A DNA stretch of 64,000 bases from contig NZ_CP027236.1 in the NCBI RefSeq assembly GCF_002999235.1, forward strand, positions 2,294,001-2,358,000. The letters are read 5' to 3'. The position numbers and the translations under genes were made by a program. The stretch's first letter is position 1, and each line of letters begins with the position of its first letter. This DNA is from Actinomyces sp. oral taxon 897. GTDB lineage: Bacteria > Actinomycetota > Actinomycetes > Actinomycetales > Actinomycetaceae. The notes under the pieces were generated by a model, which was not told where the DNA came from, did not search any database, and saw nothing but the letters and a program-made list of their open reading frames with translations. Shown piece after piece: positions 53,828-62,667 of this stretch.

Positions 53828-54964
53828 TCAGCGCTTCTTCTTGTTCTTGTTCTTGCGCTGCTGACGCTGCCGGGCACGCCTCTCGTACCGGCGTCGGGCG
53901 ATCTCCTCGCTGGTGAGCCCGAAGGCGTTGGTGCTCTCCGAGGCCGGATCCTTGGACCCGGCGTCCTCAGTCTGCGCCTCCGAGGTCACGGGCAGGGGAC
54001 GGCTCTTCTTCTGGCGGTCCTTGCGCACCGGCTGGACCCGCTGGCCGCCCAGCTCAATGCCGTCGGCCAGGGCCTGGGCGGCCTCTTCCTCCTCCAGGGA
54101 GGGACGGCCCTTGCGGGCGCGCTTGGCGTTCTCACGCTCCCTCCAGGCCTTCTCCGCGGCGGACCCGGGGGCGGGCATCTTGCGGATGGTGAAGAACTGC
54201 TGGCCCATGGTCCACACGTTGGTGGTCACCCAGTACACCAGGACGCCGATCTGGAAGTTAATGCCGGTAAAGGCGAAGAAGATCGGCATGACCGTCATCA
54301 TAATGCGCTGGGAACGCATCATGGGGTTGTCCTTGCCCTTCGCCGACTCGGGCATGTTCTTGGTGCTCAGCTGCGCCATGGTGTACCACTGGGTGATGGA
54401 CATTATGACAATGAGCACCACGGTCACGATCTTGACGCTCGTCTGCGAGGAGTTCATGAAGGAGGACGACAGGCTGGCGCCGAACACCTTGGAGTTCTGG
54501 ACCTGCTCGGCCAGCTCCGCGGTGAGGGGGCCGATGGAGTCGTGACCGGCGTAGGTGTGGCTGGCGACCGCCTGGAGGGAGGCCAGCACCCTGAAGAGCG
54601 CGAAGAACACCGGCATCTGCAGCAGGATCGGCCAGCAGGAGGACAGCGGGTTGGCCCCGTGCTTGCGGTAGAGCGCCATCATCTCCTCCTGCTGGCGCTG
54701 CCGGGAGGCCGGGTCCTTCTTTCCCTTGTACTTGGCCTGGAGCGCCTGGAGCTCGGGCTGCATGAGCTGCATACCCCTAGAGGCGCGGATCTGGCGCACG
54801 AACAGGGGCATAATGAGGATGCGCATAAAGATGGTCAGGCCGACGATGGAGAGCACCCACGCCACGCCGGCACCCTCGGGGAACCCGATAAGCACGAGGA
54901 AGTCATGGATACGCACCATGACCCAGGCGACGGCGACCTTGAGCGGCCACAGCATATTGTCCAT
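53828..54964 (-). CDS. yidC: Membrane-protein insertase YidC (Oxa1 family)
   Basis: The 378-residue insertase has five predicted membrane helices, including GVAWVLSIVGLTIFMRILIMPLFV, and SCWPILLQMPVFFALFRVL, with the conserved positively charged groove region. The tail is basic (RQQRKNKNKKKR). The ATG at 54964 lies at the right distance from AAGGAG; a GTG two codons upstream would sit on that site. The ATG overlaps the yidD stop (TGATG). It is a Gram-positive type without a periplasmic domain. Confidence 0.95.
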   Translation of the reverse strand: MDNMLWPLKVAVAWVMVRIHDFLVLIGFPEGAGVAWVLSIVGLTIFMRILIMPLFVRQIRASRGMQLMQPELQALQAKYKGKKDPASRQRQQEEMMALYRKHGANPLSSCWPILLQMPVFFALFRVLASLQAVASHTYAGHDSIGPLTAELAEQVQNSKVFGASLSSSFMNSSQTSVKIVTVVLIVIMSITQWYTMAQLSTKNMPESAKGKDNPMMRSQRIMMTVMPIFFAFTGINFQIGVLVYWVTTNVWTMGQQFFTIRKMPAPGSAAEKAWRERENAKRARKGRPSLEEEEAAQALADGIELGGQRVQPVRKDRQKKSRPLPVTSEAQTEDAGSKDPASESTNAFGLTSEEIARRRYERRARQRQQRKNKNKKKR

Positions 54965-55305
54965 CAACACTCCTTGGTGTGCTGGTCCCGCTCGCTGAGC
55001 ACATGGTCCTCATGCGCGGTGAGTGCGAAGCGGGGAACGTCGTGGGGATAGTGGTAGCGCCACCGTCCCGGGTCCGGGACGTGGTCGACACCCCCGGGGG
55101 TGAGGGGGTTGCAGCGCGCCAGGCGCCAGAGGGCCAGCAGGCCTCCCTTGAGGGCCCCGTGCACCGCGAGGGCCTCAACGGCGTAGGCCGAGCAGGAGGG
55201 GTAGTAGCGGCACCGCGGGGGGAAGGCCGGGGAGATGGTGCGCTGGTACCAGCGCACGGCGGACACCAGGAGGCGCGCCGGGACGCCTCCCCCGGGCAGG
55301 CTCAC
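54964..55305 (-). CDS. yidD: YidD membrane-insertion efficiency factor
   Basis: The 113-residue protein has the family motif [25 protein letters not shown] with the conserved cysteines, and [13 protein letters not shown]. It is thought to assist YidC. GTG 55305 overlaps the rnpA stop (GTGA), and its stop overlaps the yidC start. The last 25 residues are an extra hydrophilic tail. Confidence 0.95.
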   Translation of the reverse strand: MSLPGGGVPARLLVSAVRWYQRTISPAFPPRCRYYPSCSAYAVEALAVHGALKGGLLALWRLARCNPLTPGGVDHVPDPGRWRYHYPHDVPRFALTAHEDHVLSERDQHTKEC

Positions 55306-55670
55306 CGCCGCCGTCCCTGGGCGCTCAGGTCCCGGCAGCGCGCCAGGAGGTGGTCGACGTCGGCCCCCAGCTGCCGGCTGGAGGCGCCGTCCGCACCCGC
55401 CAGGCCCCGCACGACGAGTCGGCTGCCCGGGGCCAGGGTGTCCACGCGCGCGCGCATGAGGGCACGCAGCCGACGCTTAATGCGGTTGCGGTGCGTGGCC
55501 CGGGCCACCTGCTTCTTGGGAACGACGACGCCGACGAGCGCCGGGGAGGTGTCCCCGGTCTCGCCGGCGCGGTAGTGGACCACGATCCTACGGTTGCCGC
55601 TGCGCACGCCGGACCTGACTGCGACAGCAAAGTCATCGCTGCGCAGCATCCGGTGCGCCGCGTCAAGCAC
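55302..55670 (-). CDS. rnpA: Ribonuclease P protein component
   Basis: The 122-residue protein shows the signature [22 protein letters not shown], which binds the RNase P RNA for tRNA 5' processing. I set the start at GTG 55670, giving [14 protein letters not shown], which aligns with the usual N-terminus; the longer frame to 55733 overlaps rpmH. Only one base separates it from the rpmH stop, so translation is probably coupled. Confidence 0.93.
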   Translation of the reverse strand: MLDAAHRMLRSDDFAVAVRSGVRSGNRRIVVHYRAGETGDTSPALVGVVVPKKQVARATHRNRIKRRLRALMRARVDTLAPGSRLVVRGLAGADGASSRQLGADVDHLLARCRDLSAQGRRR

Positions 55671-55671
55671 C

Positions 55672-55809
55672 TCAGGCAGCGAGGCGCGCGCGGCCCTTGC
55701 GACGGCGCGCGGCCAGGATGGCGCGGCCGGCACGGGTGCTCATGCGCTTGCGGAAACCGTGCACCTTGGCGCGGTGACGGTTGTTGGGCTGGTATGTCCG
55801 CTTGGTCAC
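55672..55809 (-). CDS. rpmH: 50S ribosomal protein L34
   Basis: The 45-residue basic protein reads [18 protein letters not shown] and [15 protein letters not shown], almost the whole L34 consensus. The start is GTG 55807-55809; the longer frame upstream is not homologous. It is the first gene of the leftward rpmH-rnpA-yidD-yidC-jag-rsmG run. Confidence 0.97.
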   Translation of the reverse strand: MTKRTYQPNNRHRAKVHGFRKRMSTRAGRAILAARRRKGRARLAA

Positions 55810-56033
55810 GGGTGTACTCCTGGTCGGAAGATTCGGCAGCCGTGCGGCACGAGGCTTCGCGGCACGGTCGCTCCCGCGGCTGCCCCGTGGTGTGGGGCGT
55901 GACTCCGCGCGAACGTCCTCACTACAGTACGGGGAGCCCGCAGGGGTGGTCAAACGCCTCCTACGCGGCCTCGGTGAGAACCTGAACACGTGCGGTCGGG
56001 GGCCGGACGGTCCACCAGGGCGTACAGCCCGGG

Positions 56034-56241
56034 CGAGCCACCCGTACGGTCGCGAGCCACTCCGGGCTGCACATGCCCGGTGTCGCCGGTATCAACACCC
56101 GTCCACACGGTCGCGATCCGCCCGCCGCCTGACCGAGCTGGGCGCCGCCGCCCGTGGGCACCCGCCTCAGCCCACACGACCGCGAGACCGCTGCCGCGGG
56201 CTCGACCAGCCGCGGGCGAGCCACCCGTACGGTCGCGAGCC
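56034..56241. repeat. Four-copy repeat series with 61-bp spacing upstream of rpmH
   Basis: GAGCCACCCGTACGGTCGCG is identical at 56034-56058 and 56217-56241, exactly 183 bp (3 x 61) apart. Intermediate copies have the ACGGTCGCG core at 56107 (61 bp from the first, at 56046) and a diverged ACGACCGCG at 56176. No gene lies between 55810 and 56722. Confidence 0.7.
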
Positions 56242-56297
56242 GCACTCTGCCCCAGCGTGAGCCACCGCCCCGGCGCGGTGCGGAACCGGCCCCGAGG

Positions 56298-56646
56298 TTA
56301 TCCCCACTCTGTCCCCAGCTTTGTCCCCAGGCCCCCTCACCAACCCCTCCCCATGGTTGTCCACAGCCCCCTGTGGACAACCGGCCTTCCCGACCCTGGT
56401 TATCCACAGGGTTGGGCACACCCGGCAGATCCTGATCAACCGGCGGGATACCAGCCCCTACCGGCCCCCGGGGCCTGTGGAAAACCTGCTTTCCCACCCC
56501 TGTCACAGCCTGTGGTAAGGCGTGAACACACAAGCTGTGGACTTCCTCTCCCACAGCGGGACCGGACCTCGTCGTCCACAGCCCCGCTACGGCGCGGCAC
56601 CGCCCCTCGGCACCTCACGCAGGAGGTTGTCCCCACATGTGGACAA
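56298..56646. other. DnaA-box cluster upstream of dnaA
   Basis: Perfect boxes are TTGTCCACA at 56357 (+), its complement at 56372 (-) and 56638 (-), and TTATCCACA at 56400 (+). One-mismatch boxes lie at 56298, 56321 and 56627. The 56357/56372 pair forms a 12-bp inverted repeat. The cluster probably autoregulates dnaA and may be part of oriC. Confidence 0.75.
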
Positions 56647-56722
56647 CTCTGTGGAAAAACAGCATGATGGGTTCCCACGGTGAGGCCCGCAGGCTCGCCA
56701 CCAGCTCGACCAGGAGACAGAG

Positions 56723-58390
56723 GTGCCTGATACCGCAACCACCATGTGGCTCTCGGCCCTTGAGGCGCTTGCGTCCTCAGGGGAGCTCGGGCAGGGCAAG
56801 GTGTCCATTATCCGCATGACCCGTGTCATCGACGTCGACGGCACCCTCGTCCTGGTGGTCGGCTCCGGGTTCGCCAAGGACATTGTCGAGCAGTCACGCG
56901 GCCCCATCAGCCGGGCGCTGGCCAGCGTCGCCGGGACCGACGTCCCCTTCGAGGTCATTGTCGACACCAGCCTGGAGAACTCCGCCCCGGTCTTCCCTCG
57001 CGCACCCATCGTCCCCATCCCGCCAGCCGCACCGACCTTCGCCCCACGGGTGCTGCCCACCCCCCCGTCCGGCATGACACCGGTGCCGGGGGCGGCCTCC
57101 GCCTCGCCGTCGGCCTCCACCCCCCTGACCCCCACCCAGGAGCCGGGCGCCAGCCGTCAGCGCTGGTCCGGGGAGCCCCTGACCCCCACCCCGGAGCGGG
57201 CCGGCCGCCACGTCTACGTACCACCCACCACGCCGCAGGCCGGCACCCCGACCGTCGCCTTCCACCCCGGGCGCCCGCTCATCGTCGCACCCACCGCACC
57301 CGCCGCACCCGGCGTCAGCCAGAGCACCCCCGGCAGCGACGGCACCCGCCTCAACCCGCGCTACACCTTTGACACCTACGTCACCGGCGCCTCCAACCGG
57401 TTCGCCCACGCCACCGCCATCGCCGTGGCGGAGGCGCCTGCCCGCGCCTACAACCCCCTGTTCATCTACGGGGGCTCCGGCCTGGGCAAGACCCACCTCC
57501 TGCACGCCATCGGCCACTACGCGCGTACCCTCAACCCCCAGGTCCGCGTCAAGTACGTCAACTCCGAGGAGTTCACTGCGGACTTCATCGCCTGCCTGCG
57601 TGACGGCAACCGCGACGACGGCCGCCTGGAGTCCTTCAAGCGCCGCTACCGGGACGTCGACATCCTCCTGGTGGACGACATCCAGTTCCTGGAGGGCAAG
57701 GAGTCCACCCTGGAGGAGTTCTTCCACACCTTCAACGCCCTGCACTCCTCGGGCAAGCAGGTGGTCCTCACCTCCGACCAGCCGCCCAAGGCGCTGGGGG
57801 GCCTGGACGAGCGCCTGCGCTCCCGCTTCGAGTGGGGCCTGCTGGCGGACGTGCAGCCCCCGGACCTGGAGACCCGCATCGCGATCCTCTCGCGCAAGGC
57901 CCGCGCCGAGGGCCTGGACCTGCCCCTGGACGTGCTGGAGTACATCGCCTCCCGCGTCACCACGAACATCCGCGAGCTGGAGGGCGCCCTCATCCGCGTG
58001 ACGGCGTTCGCCTCCCTGAACAAGCAGCCCATCGACCAGACCCTGGCGGAGATGGTCCTCAAGGACATTATCTCCGACCCGGCCGGCCAGGAGATCACGA
58101 CCACCCTCATTATGGGGCAGACCGCCGACTACTTCGGCATCACCCTGGACGACCTGTGCGGCGCCAACCGCTCCCGCCTCATCGTCAACGCCCGCCACAT
58201 CGCCATGTACCTGTGCCGCGAGCTCACCGACCTGTCCCTGCCCAAGATCGGGCGCGAGTTCGGTGGCCGCGACCACACCACCGTCATGAGCGCGGACAAG
58301 AAGATCCGCACCCTCATGGCCGAGCGCCGCTCCACCTTCACCCAGGTCACGGAGCTGACCAGCCGCATTAAGCAGGCCGCCTCGAGCTGA
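56723..58390 (+). CDS. dnaA: Chromosomal replication initiator DnaA
   Basis: The 555-residue protein has an N-terminal domain I, a Pro/Ala/Thr-rich domain II (about 90-210), and the AAA+ domain with [31 protein letters not shown] and the sensor region [15 protein letters not shown]. Domain IV ends with the DNA-binding signature [15 protein letters not shown]. It opens oriC by binding DnaA boxes. GTG 56723 follows AGGAG. The length is within the range of high-GC actinobacteria, the long linker being usual there. Confidence 0.97.
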   Translation: MPDTATTMWLSALEALASSGELGQGKVSIIRMTRVIDVDGTLVLVVGSGFAKDIVEQSRGPISRALASVAGTDVPFEVIVDTSLENSAPVFPRAPIVPIPPAAPTFAPRVLPTPPSGMTPVPGAASASPSASTPLTPTQEPGASRQRWSGEPLTPTPERAGRHVYVPPTTPQAGTPTVAFHPGRPLIVAPTAPAAPGVSQSTPGSDGTRLNPRYTFDTYVTGASNRFAHATAIAVAEAPARAYNPLFIYGGSGLGKTHLLHAIGHYARTLNPQVRVKYVNSEEFTADFIACLRDGNRDDGRLESFKRRYRDVDILLVDDIQFLEGKESTLEEFFHTFNALHSSGKQVVLTSDQPPKALGGLDERLRSRFEWGLLADVQPPDLETRIAILSRKARAEGLDLPLDVLEYIASRVTTNIRELEGALIRVTAFASLNKQPIDQTLAEMVLKDIISDPAGQEITTTLIMGQTADYFGITLDDLCGANRSRLIVNARHIAMYLCRELTDLSLPKIGREFGGRDHTTVMSADKKIRTLMAERRSTFTQVTELTSRIKQAASS

Positions 58391-59161
58391 GGGAGGGCCA
58401 CAGGCCCGGATATCCACATGTCGATACCACTTATCCCCAGCCTGTGGAGAACACAGGGGGCCGACGGCGTCCCCCAGCCTGTGGACAAACCTGTGGGAAG
58501 ACGGTGGACAACCCCGCCTCAGCATGTGGATCCCGGACCCCTCTTCTGGGGACAGCCAGTGGGAGCTGCTGTGCCGTCCACAGATCCGCTGCGGAACCCA
58601 CCGAACTACACACCTGTTAGTCCACACCCCCCAGCGGCGTCATGACGCCGGAAAACCGGGTTTCCCCCAGGATCCACACTACCTACTACAACTACAACCT
58701 GTTCCCTACCACGAGATCGAACAAGGCTGCCAACGTAGGCGCCGCGGACACAGCATGCCCGGACGCAGAAGATGCCGTGACCCAGGACACATGGCGTTGG
58801 CCTCGCCTCGGGCACCGTCCCGGTACCACCACTCCACCGGCGGGAGAACCAGGGGCCCGGGAGAGCCCGGAGCCGGAGAGCCAGGGGCGAGGCGGCGCCC
58901 GTCCCCAAAGGCGGCGAGGCACGAGGACGCCGGTAACCAGGTGGACGTGCGCAGGGCGACGAGACGCAAAGGGGTGTCGTAGCAGGACGGACGCGCACTG
59001 CCGGGGGCCCCGTGGAGCCCCACCGACACGCTGGCGTGGACGCGGACCGGCGGTGTGCGTCTAGAATCCATGTGGATCGCCCCGTCCGTGGTACCTACCC
59101 GTGGTATCTGCGGGGCTGGCTTGTCGTCAGGGCTGCGGCCCACTGCTCAGGGAGGCACTCT
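58391..59161. other. dnaA-dnaN intergenic region with DnaA boxes, probable oriC
   Basis: A perfect TGTGGACAA lies at 58480 (-), with one-mismatch boxes at 58410 (ATATCCACA), 58431 (TTATCCCCA), 58443 (TGTGGAGAA) and 58503 (GGTGGACAA). Further CTGTGG pieces continue to about 58590. A comparatively A/T-rich stretch (58676-58735, CTACTACAACTACAACC) may be the unwinding element. I see no gene in this 771-bp stretch. Confidence 0.7.
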
Positions 59162-60295
59162 ATGAAGCTCCGGGTTGACCGCGACGTCCTGGCCGAGGCA
59201 GTGACCTGGACAGCGCGCTCCGTCCCGGCTCGTCCTCCCGTACCCGTCCTGGCCGGCGTGCGCCTGGAGGCCACCGAGACCTCCCTGGTCCTGGCCTCCT
59301 TCGACTACGAGGTCTCCGCCCACTGCGAGGTGCCTGCCGAGGTCGAGGAGGAGGGCGTGGTCCTGGTCTCCGGCCGTCTCCTGGCCGACATCGCCAAGGC
59401 ACTGCCCGCCAAGCCCGTGGACCTGGAGGTCGAGGGCACCAAGGTGACCGTCACCTGCGGCTCGGCCCGCTTCGCCCTGGCCGCCATGGCCGCGGACGAC
59501 TACCCGGCCCTGCCCGCCATGCCAGCCACCGCCGGCACCATTGACGCCCACGACCTGGCCCGCGCCGTCGCCCAGGTCTCCGTGGCCGCCTCGCGCGACG
59601 AGACCCTCCCCCTGCTCACCAGCATCCGCATGGAGGTCGAGGGCCAGGCCCTCACCCTCATGGCCACCGACCGCTACCGCCTGGCGGTGCGCACCCTGGG
59701 CTGGTCCCCCACCAACCAGGCCCTGTCCACCTCGGCGCTGCTCAAGGCCCGTACCCTGTCCGACGTCGCCAAGTCCCTGACCTCCTCGGGCGACGTCACG
59801 GTGGCCCTGACCGAGCCCGACTCCCCCACCAGCGCCCTCATCGGCTTCGAGGCCGGGGGGCGGCGCACCACCTCCCTGCTGACCGACGGCGACTACCCGC
59901 CGGTCCTGCGCCTGTTCCCCCAGTCCACGGCCATCCACGCCACGGTCGGCCGGGAGGAGCTGATCGCCGCGGTGCGTCGCGTCGCCCTGGTCGCGGACCG
60001 CTCCACCCCGATCCACCTGGCCTTCACCGACGGGGAGCTGATCCTCAACGCCGGGCAGGGCGACGACGCCCAGGCCTCCGAGTCCCTGGTGGCGCACCTG
60101 GACGGCGAGGACATCTCCACGGCCTTCAACCCCGGCTACCTCCTGGACGGCCTGGGGGCGATCACCAGGCCCTACGTCTGCTTCGACTTCACCCACCCCT
60201 CCAAGCCGGCCGTGCTCACCGGTGTGGAGTCCGTCGGCGGCGAGGTGGATCCGACCTTCCGGTACCTCCTAATGCCCATCCGCTTCGGGGCCTGA
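59162..60295 (+). CDS. dnaN: DNA polymerase III beta sliding clamp
   Basis: The 377-residue clamp has the start MKLRVDRDVLAEAVTW, the central LLTSIRMEVEGQALTLMATDRYRLAVR, and the C-terminal YLLMPIR. Three clamp domains are evident by length and pattern. It tethers the polymerase to DNA. ATG 59162 follows GGGAGG; the frame extends 50 codons upstream without similarity. recF follows after 19 bp. Confidence 0.97.
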   Translation: MKLRVDRDVLAEAVTWTARSVPARPPVPVLAGVRLEATETSLVLASFDYEVSAHCEVPAEVEEEGVVLVSGRLLADIAKALPAKPVDLEVEGTKVTVTCGSARFALAAMAADDYPALPAMPATAGTIDAHDLARAVAQVSVAASRDETLPLLTSIRMEVEGQALTLMATDRYRLAVRTLGWSPTNQALSTSALLKARTLSDVAKSLTSSGDVTVALTEPDSPTSALIGFEAGGRRTTSLLTDGDYPPVLRLFPQSTAIHATVGREELIAAVRRVALVADRSTPIHLAFTDGELILNAGQGDDAQASESLVAHLDGEDISTAFNPGYLLDGLGAITRPYVCFDFTHPSKPAVLTGVESVGGEVDPTFRYLLMPIRFGA

Positions 60296-60314
60296 CCCCG
60301 CCCGGGACACGCGG

Positions 60315-61541
60315 GTGTACGTCTCTGACCTGGCGCTGGACGACTTCCGGTCCTACCACCACCTGGTCCTGAGCCTGAAGGCCGGGCCCACGGCCCTGAT
60401 CGGGGCCAACGGCCAGGGCAAGACCAACCTGGTGGAGGCGGTCGGCTACCTCTCCACGCTCTCCAGCCACCGCGTCGGCGCCGAGACCGCCCTGGTCCGA
60501 CGGGCCGGGCCCGGTGAGGAGCAGCCCGGCGGCGCCGTCGTGCGCGCCAAGGTGGTCCGCGGCCAGCGCCCCAGCGTCATTGAGATCGAGATCATCTCGG
60601 GCAAGGCCAACCGGGCCCGCCTCAACCGGGGGGCGTGCCGTCCGCGCGACCTGCTCGGGGTGCTGCGCACGGTCGTCTTCGCCCCCGAGGACCTGGTCCT
60701 CGTGGCCGGGGAACCGGGTGGGCGCCGTCGCCTCCTGGACGACCTCGCCGTGGCGCTGCGCCCCGCCCTAGCCGCCACGCGCACCGAGCACGAGAAGATC
60801 CTCGCCCAGCGCGCCAGCCTGCTGAAGTCCGCCCGCGCCCACGGCGCCTCGCGGGGCCCCACCGGCTCCGTGCTCACCACCCTGGAGGTCTGGGACGCCC
60901 AGCTCGCCGCCAGCGCCGCCCGCCTGATCGCCGCACGGGTCGACGTCGTCTCTCGCCTGCGCCCCTGGCTGGAGGGCGCCTACGCCGCCGTCAGCGAGGG
61001 GGCCGCCGACGCCTCCCGCCAGGCCGCGCTGGCCTACCGCTCCAGCCTCCTGGCCCACGAGGGCAGGCCCGATCCCGTCCCCGGGCCGCAGGCCTGGGTG
61101 CAGGACGAGGAGGGCCTGCGGGACGTGCCCGCCACCGCCGCGAGGCTGGAGACGGCCATGGCCGACCTGCGCCGTCGGGAGATCGAGCGCGGCGCGAACC
61201 TGGTGGGCGCCCACCGTGACGACCTCTCGCTGTTCCTGGGCTCCCTGCCCGCCAAGGGCTTCGCCTCCCACGGGGAGCAGTGGTCCCTGGCGCTGGCGCT
61301 GCGCCTGGCCTCCTACGAGATGCTCCGGGCCGACGTGGACGCCCTGGGGGGCGACGGCGAGCCGGTCCTCGTCCTCGACGACGTCTTCGCCTCCCTGGAC
61401 GAGCGCCGCCGCCGGGCCCTGGCCGGGCTCGTGGCCGGCGCCCAGCAGGTGCTGCTGACCTCGGCGGTCGACCAGGACGTGCCGGACGAGCTGGCCGGGG
61501 CCCGGTTCCGGGTGCACGACGGGGCGGTCACCCGTGTCTGA
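60315..61541 (+). CDS. recF: DNA replication/repair protein RecF
   Basis: The 408-residue SMC-like ATPase has LDDFRSYHHLVLSL, Walker A GANGQGKTNLVEAV, the signature GAHRDDLSLFLGSLPAKGFASHGEQWSLALALRLA, and Walker B VLVLDDVFASLDERRR. It loads RecA at gaps. GTG 60315 begins the family sequence directly. Its end overlaps the next gene by 8 bp (GTGTCTGA). Confidence 0.96.
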   Translation: MYVSDLALDDFRSYHHLVLSLKAGPTALIGANGQGKTNLVEAVGYLSTLSSHRVGAETALVRRAGPGEEQPGGAVVRAKVVRGQRPSVIEIEIISGKANRARLNRGACRPRDLLGVLRTVVFAPEDLVLVAGEPGGRRRLLDDLAVALRPALAATRTEHEKILAQRASLLKSARAHGASRGPTGSVLTTLEVWDAQLAASAARLIAARVDVVSRLRPWLEGAYAAVSEGAADASRQAALAYRSSLLAHEGRPDPVPGPQAWVQDEEGLRDVPATAARLETAMADLRRREIERGANLVGAHRDDLSLFLGSLPAKGFASHGEQWSLALALRLASYEMLRADVDALGGDGEPVLVLDDVFASLDERRRRALAGLVAGAQQVLLTSAVDQDVPDELAGARFRVHDGAVTRV

Positions 61542-62346
61542 ACCGCCACCTGCCCGTAGGCGTGGGGTCAGCGGAGGGAGCGCGGCTGCTGGGGCCCTTA
61601 GGGCTCCTGCGGCTGCTGGGGCCCCTGAGATGGCTGCTCGCCCTGGTGCGCTGGATGCTTCACCGGGCGTCCCGGCTGCCGGGGCCCCTGGTGCTCCTGA
61701 TGCTACCGGGACTCCCGGTGCCAGTGGACCGCTGGGCGCCGCCTCGCCACGGCCCACGGCGCCGGACCGGGACTCCCTGGCGCGGCGTCTCCTGGCCCGC
61801 TCACGCCGCCAGGCCTGGGAGGCCGGGGTGGTGCGCACCTCCCTGCGCGCCGGCGCCAGCCTGGTGGGCGCGCAGGAGGGGGTCGCCCCCTGGGACCAGC
61901 GACGCCGTCGGCCCGCTCACGACGACCAGGCCGATGACCGCAGCCCCGGCCTGTCCCCGGGGCGGGACCGTCCCGGGCCCACACGCTTTGACCCGCAGAT
62001 CGGGGGCAGGGCGCTGCGCCGCTACGCCCGGGAGCACGGCTGGGCCGGGATGCTGGCCGTGGCCAGGATATCGGTGCGCTGGGAGCAGATCGTGGGCTCC
62101 CAGGTGGCCCAGCACGCCCGCGTGGAGCACTTCGCGCCCGGGCGGATCACCCTGCGGGCCAGCTCCTCGGCCTGGGCCCAGCAGCTGCGCCTCCTCATGC
62201 CCGGTATCGAGCGGGCCGTGGCCGGGGCGCTGGAGCCGGGGGCGGGGGCCGTCGAGATCCGCGTCCTGGGACCGGCCAGCCCCACCTGGCGCCGCGAGCG
62301 GGTGGCCGTGCGGGGCTCACGCGGGCCAAGGGACACGTACGGGTGA
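61534..62346 (+). CDS. DUF721 protein, DciA-type helicase-loading factor
   Basis: The 270-residue protein has a C-terminal DUF721 domain (about 150-265) containing WEQIVGSQVAQHARVEHFAPGRITLRASSSAWAQQLRLL. In actinobacteria this gene sits between recF and gyrB and corresponds to DciA, which helps load the replicative helicase. The first 75 residues are an Ala/Gly/Pro-rich repeat-like stretch not normally seen. GTG 61534 overlaps recF. The gene that usually follows, gyrB, is not next here; an AT-richer cassette intervenes. Confidence 0.88.
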   Translation: MSEPPPARRRGVSGGSAAAGALRAPAAAGAPEMAARPGALDASPGVPAAGAPGAPDATGTPGASGPLGAASPRPTAPDRDSLARRLLARSRRQAWEAGVVRTSLRAGASLVGAQEGVAPWDQRRRRPAHDDQADDRSPGLSPGRDRPGPTRFDPQIGGRALRRYAREHGWAGMLAVARISVRWEQIVGSQVAQHARVEHFAPGRITLRASSSAWAQQLRLLMPGIERAVAGALEPGAGAVEIRVLGPASPTWRRERVAVRGSRGPRDTYG

Positions 62347-62418
62347 CAGCGTTATGTTTCTGTCTTGTTTCGTGGCCCTCATTATGATGCAGGAGGTTTA
62401 GAGAGGAGGTGTTGGTGC

Positions 62419-62529
62419 ATGTCAAAGGCACAGAGCATTGTCGATTCCCTTGAGAGGGAGGACGTTGAGGACCGCTTCGCTATGTTGATGGGCGCGTGGA
62501 ACCATGGTGCGTCACCTCGCCCTGAGTGA
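62419..62529 (+). CDS. Small peptide gene (36 residues), candidate exported or signal peptide
   Basis: ATG 62419 opens a 36-codon frame: MSKAQSIVDSLEREDVEDRF, then AMLMGAWNHGASPRPE. GAGAGGAGG (62401-62409) is a strong ribosome-binding site, the main reason to believe it. The acidic amphipathic first part followed by a short Gly/Pro/Ser-containing tail resembles a leader plus core, as in ribosomally made exported peptides, but no known family is recognised. There is no cysteine. It is followed within 71 bases by a TPR-like protein and an ABC transporter gene, a context typical of peptide export or signalling. It is too short to be certain. Confidence 0.55.
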   Translation: MSKAQSIVDSLEREDVEDRFAMLMGAWNHGASPRPE

Positions 62530-62582
62530 TAGGTGCAGGGTAAGCCCCTTATAACGTAGCGGTCTGCGTCAACACTCAGTAA

Positions 62583-62667
62583 CCGGAGACGAGGGTATCG
62601 ATGGACAGTATTTTTGCGCATCTTGTTTTTATTGAGGCGACAGGTCACCGATACCCCTCGTCTCCGG
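62583..62667 (+). promoter_or_regulatory. RNA stem that would sequester the ribosome-binding site of the TPR gene
   Basis: CCGGAGACGAGGGTATCG (62583-62600), which ends at the start codon and includes the GAGGG ribosome-binding site, is complementary to 62649-62667 inside the coding region. One extra base bulges out. The 18-bp stem encloses a 48-base loop with the ATG. Chance pairing of this length at this position is very unlikely. It implies translational control or, alternatively, a recombination/duplication scar. Confidence 0.7.

Noticed and set aside
53151..53864. 237-codon plus-strand frame opposite jag
   Set aside because: Shadow of the KH/R3H protein; no motif or start signal.
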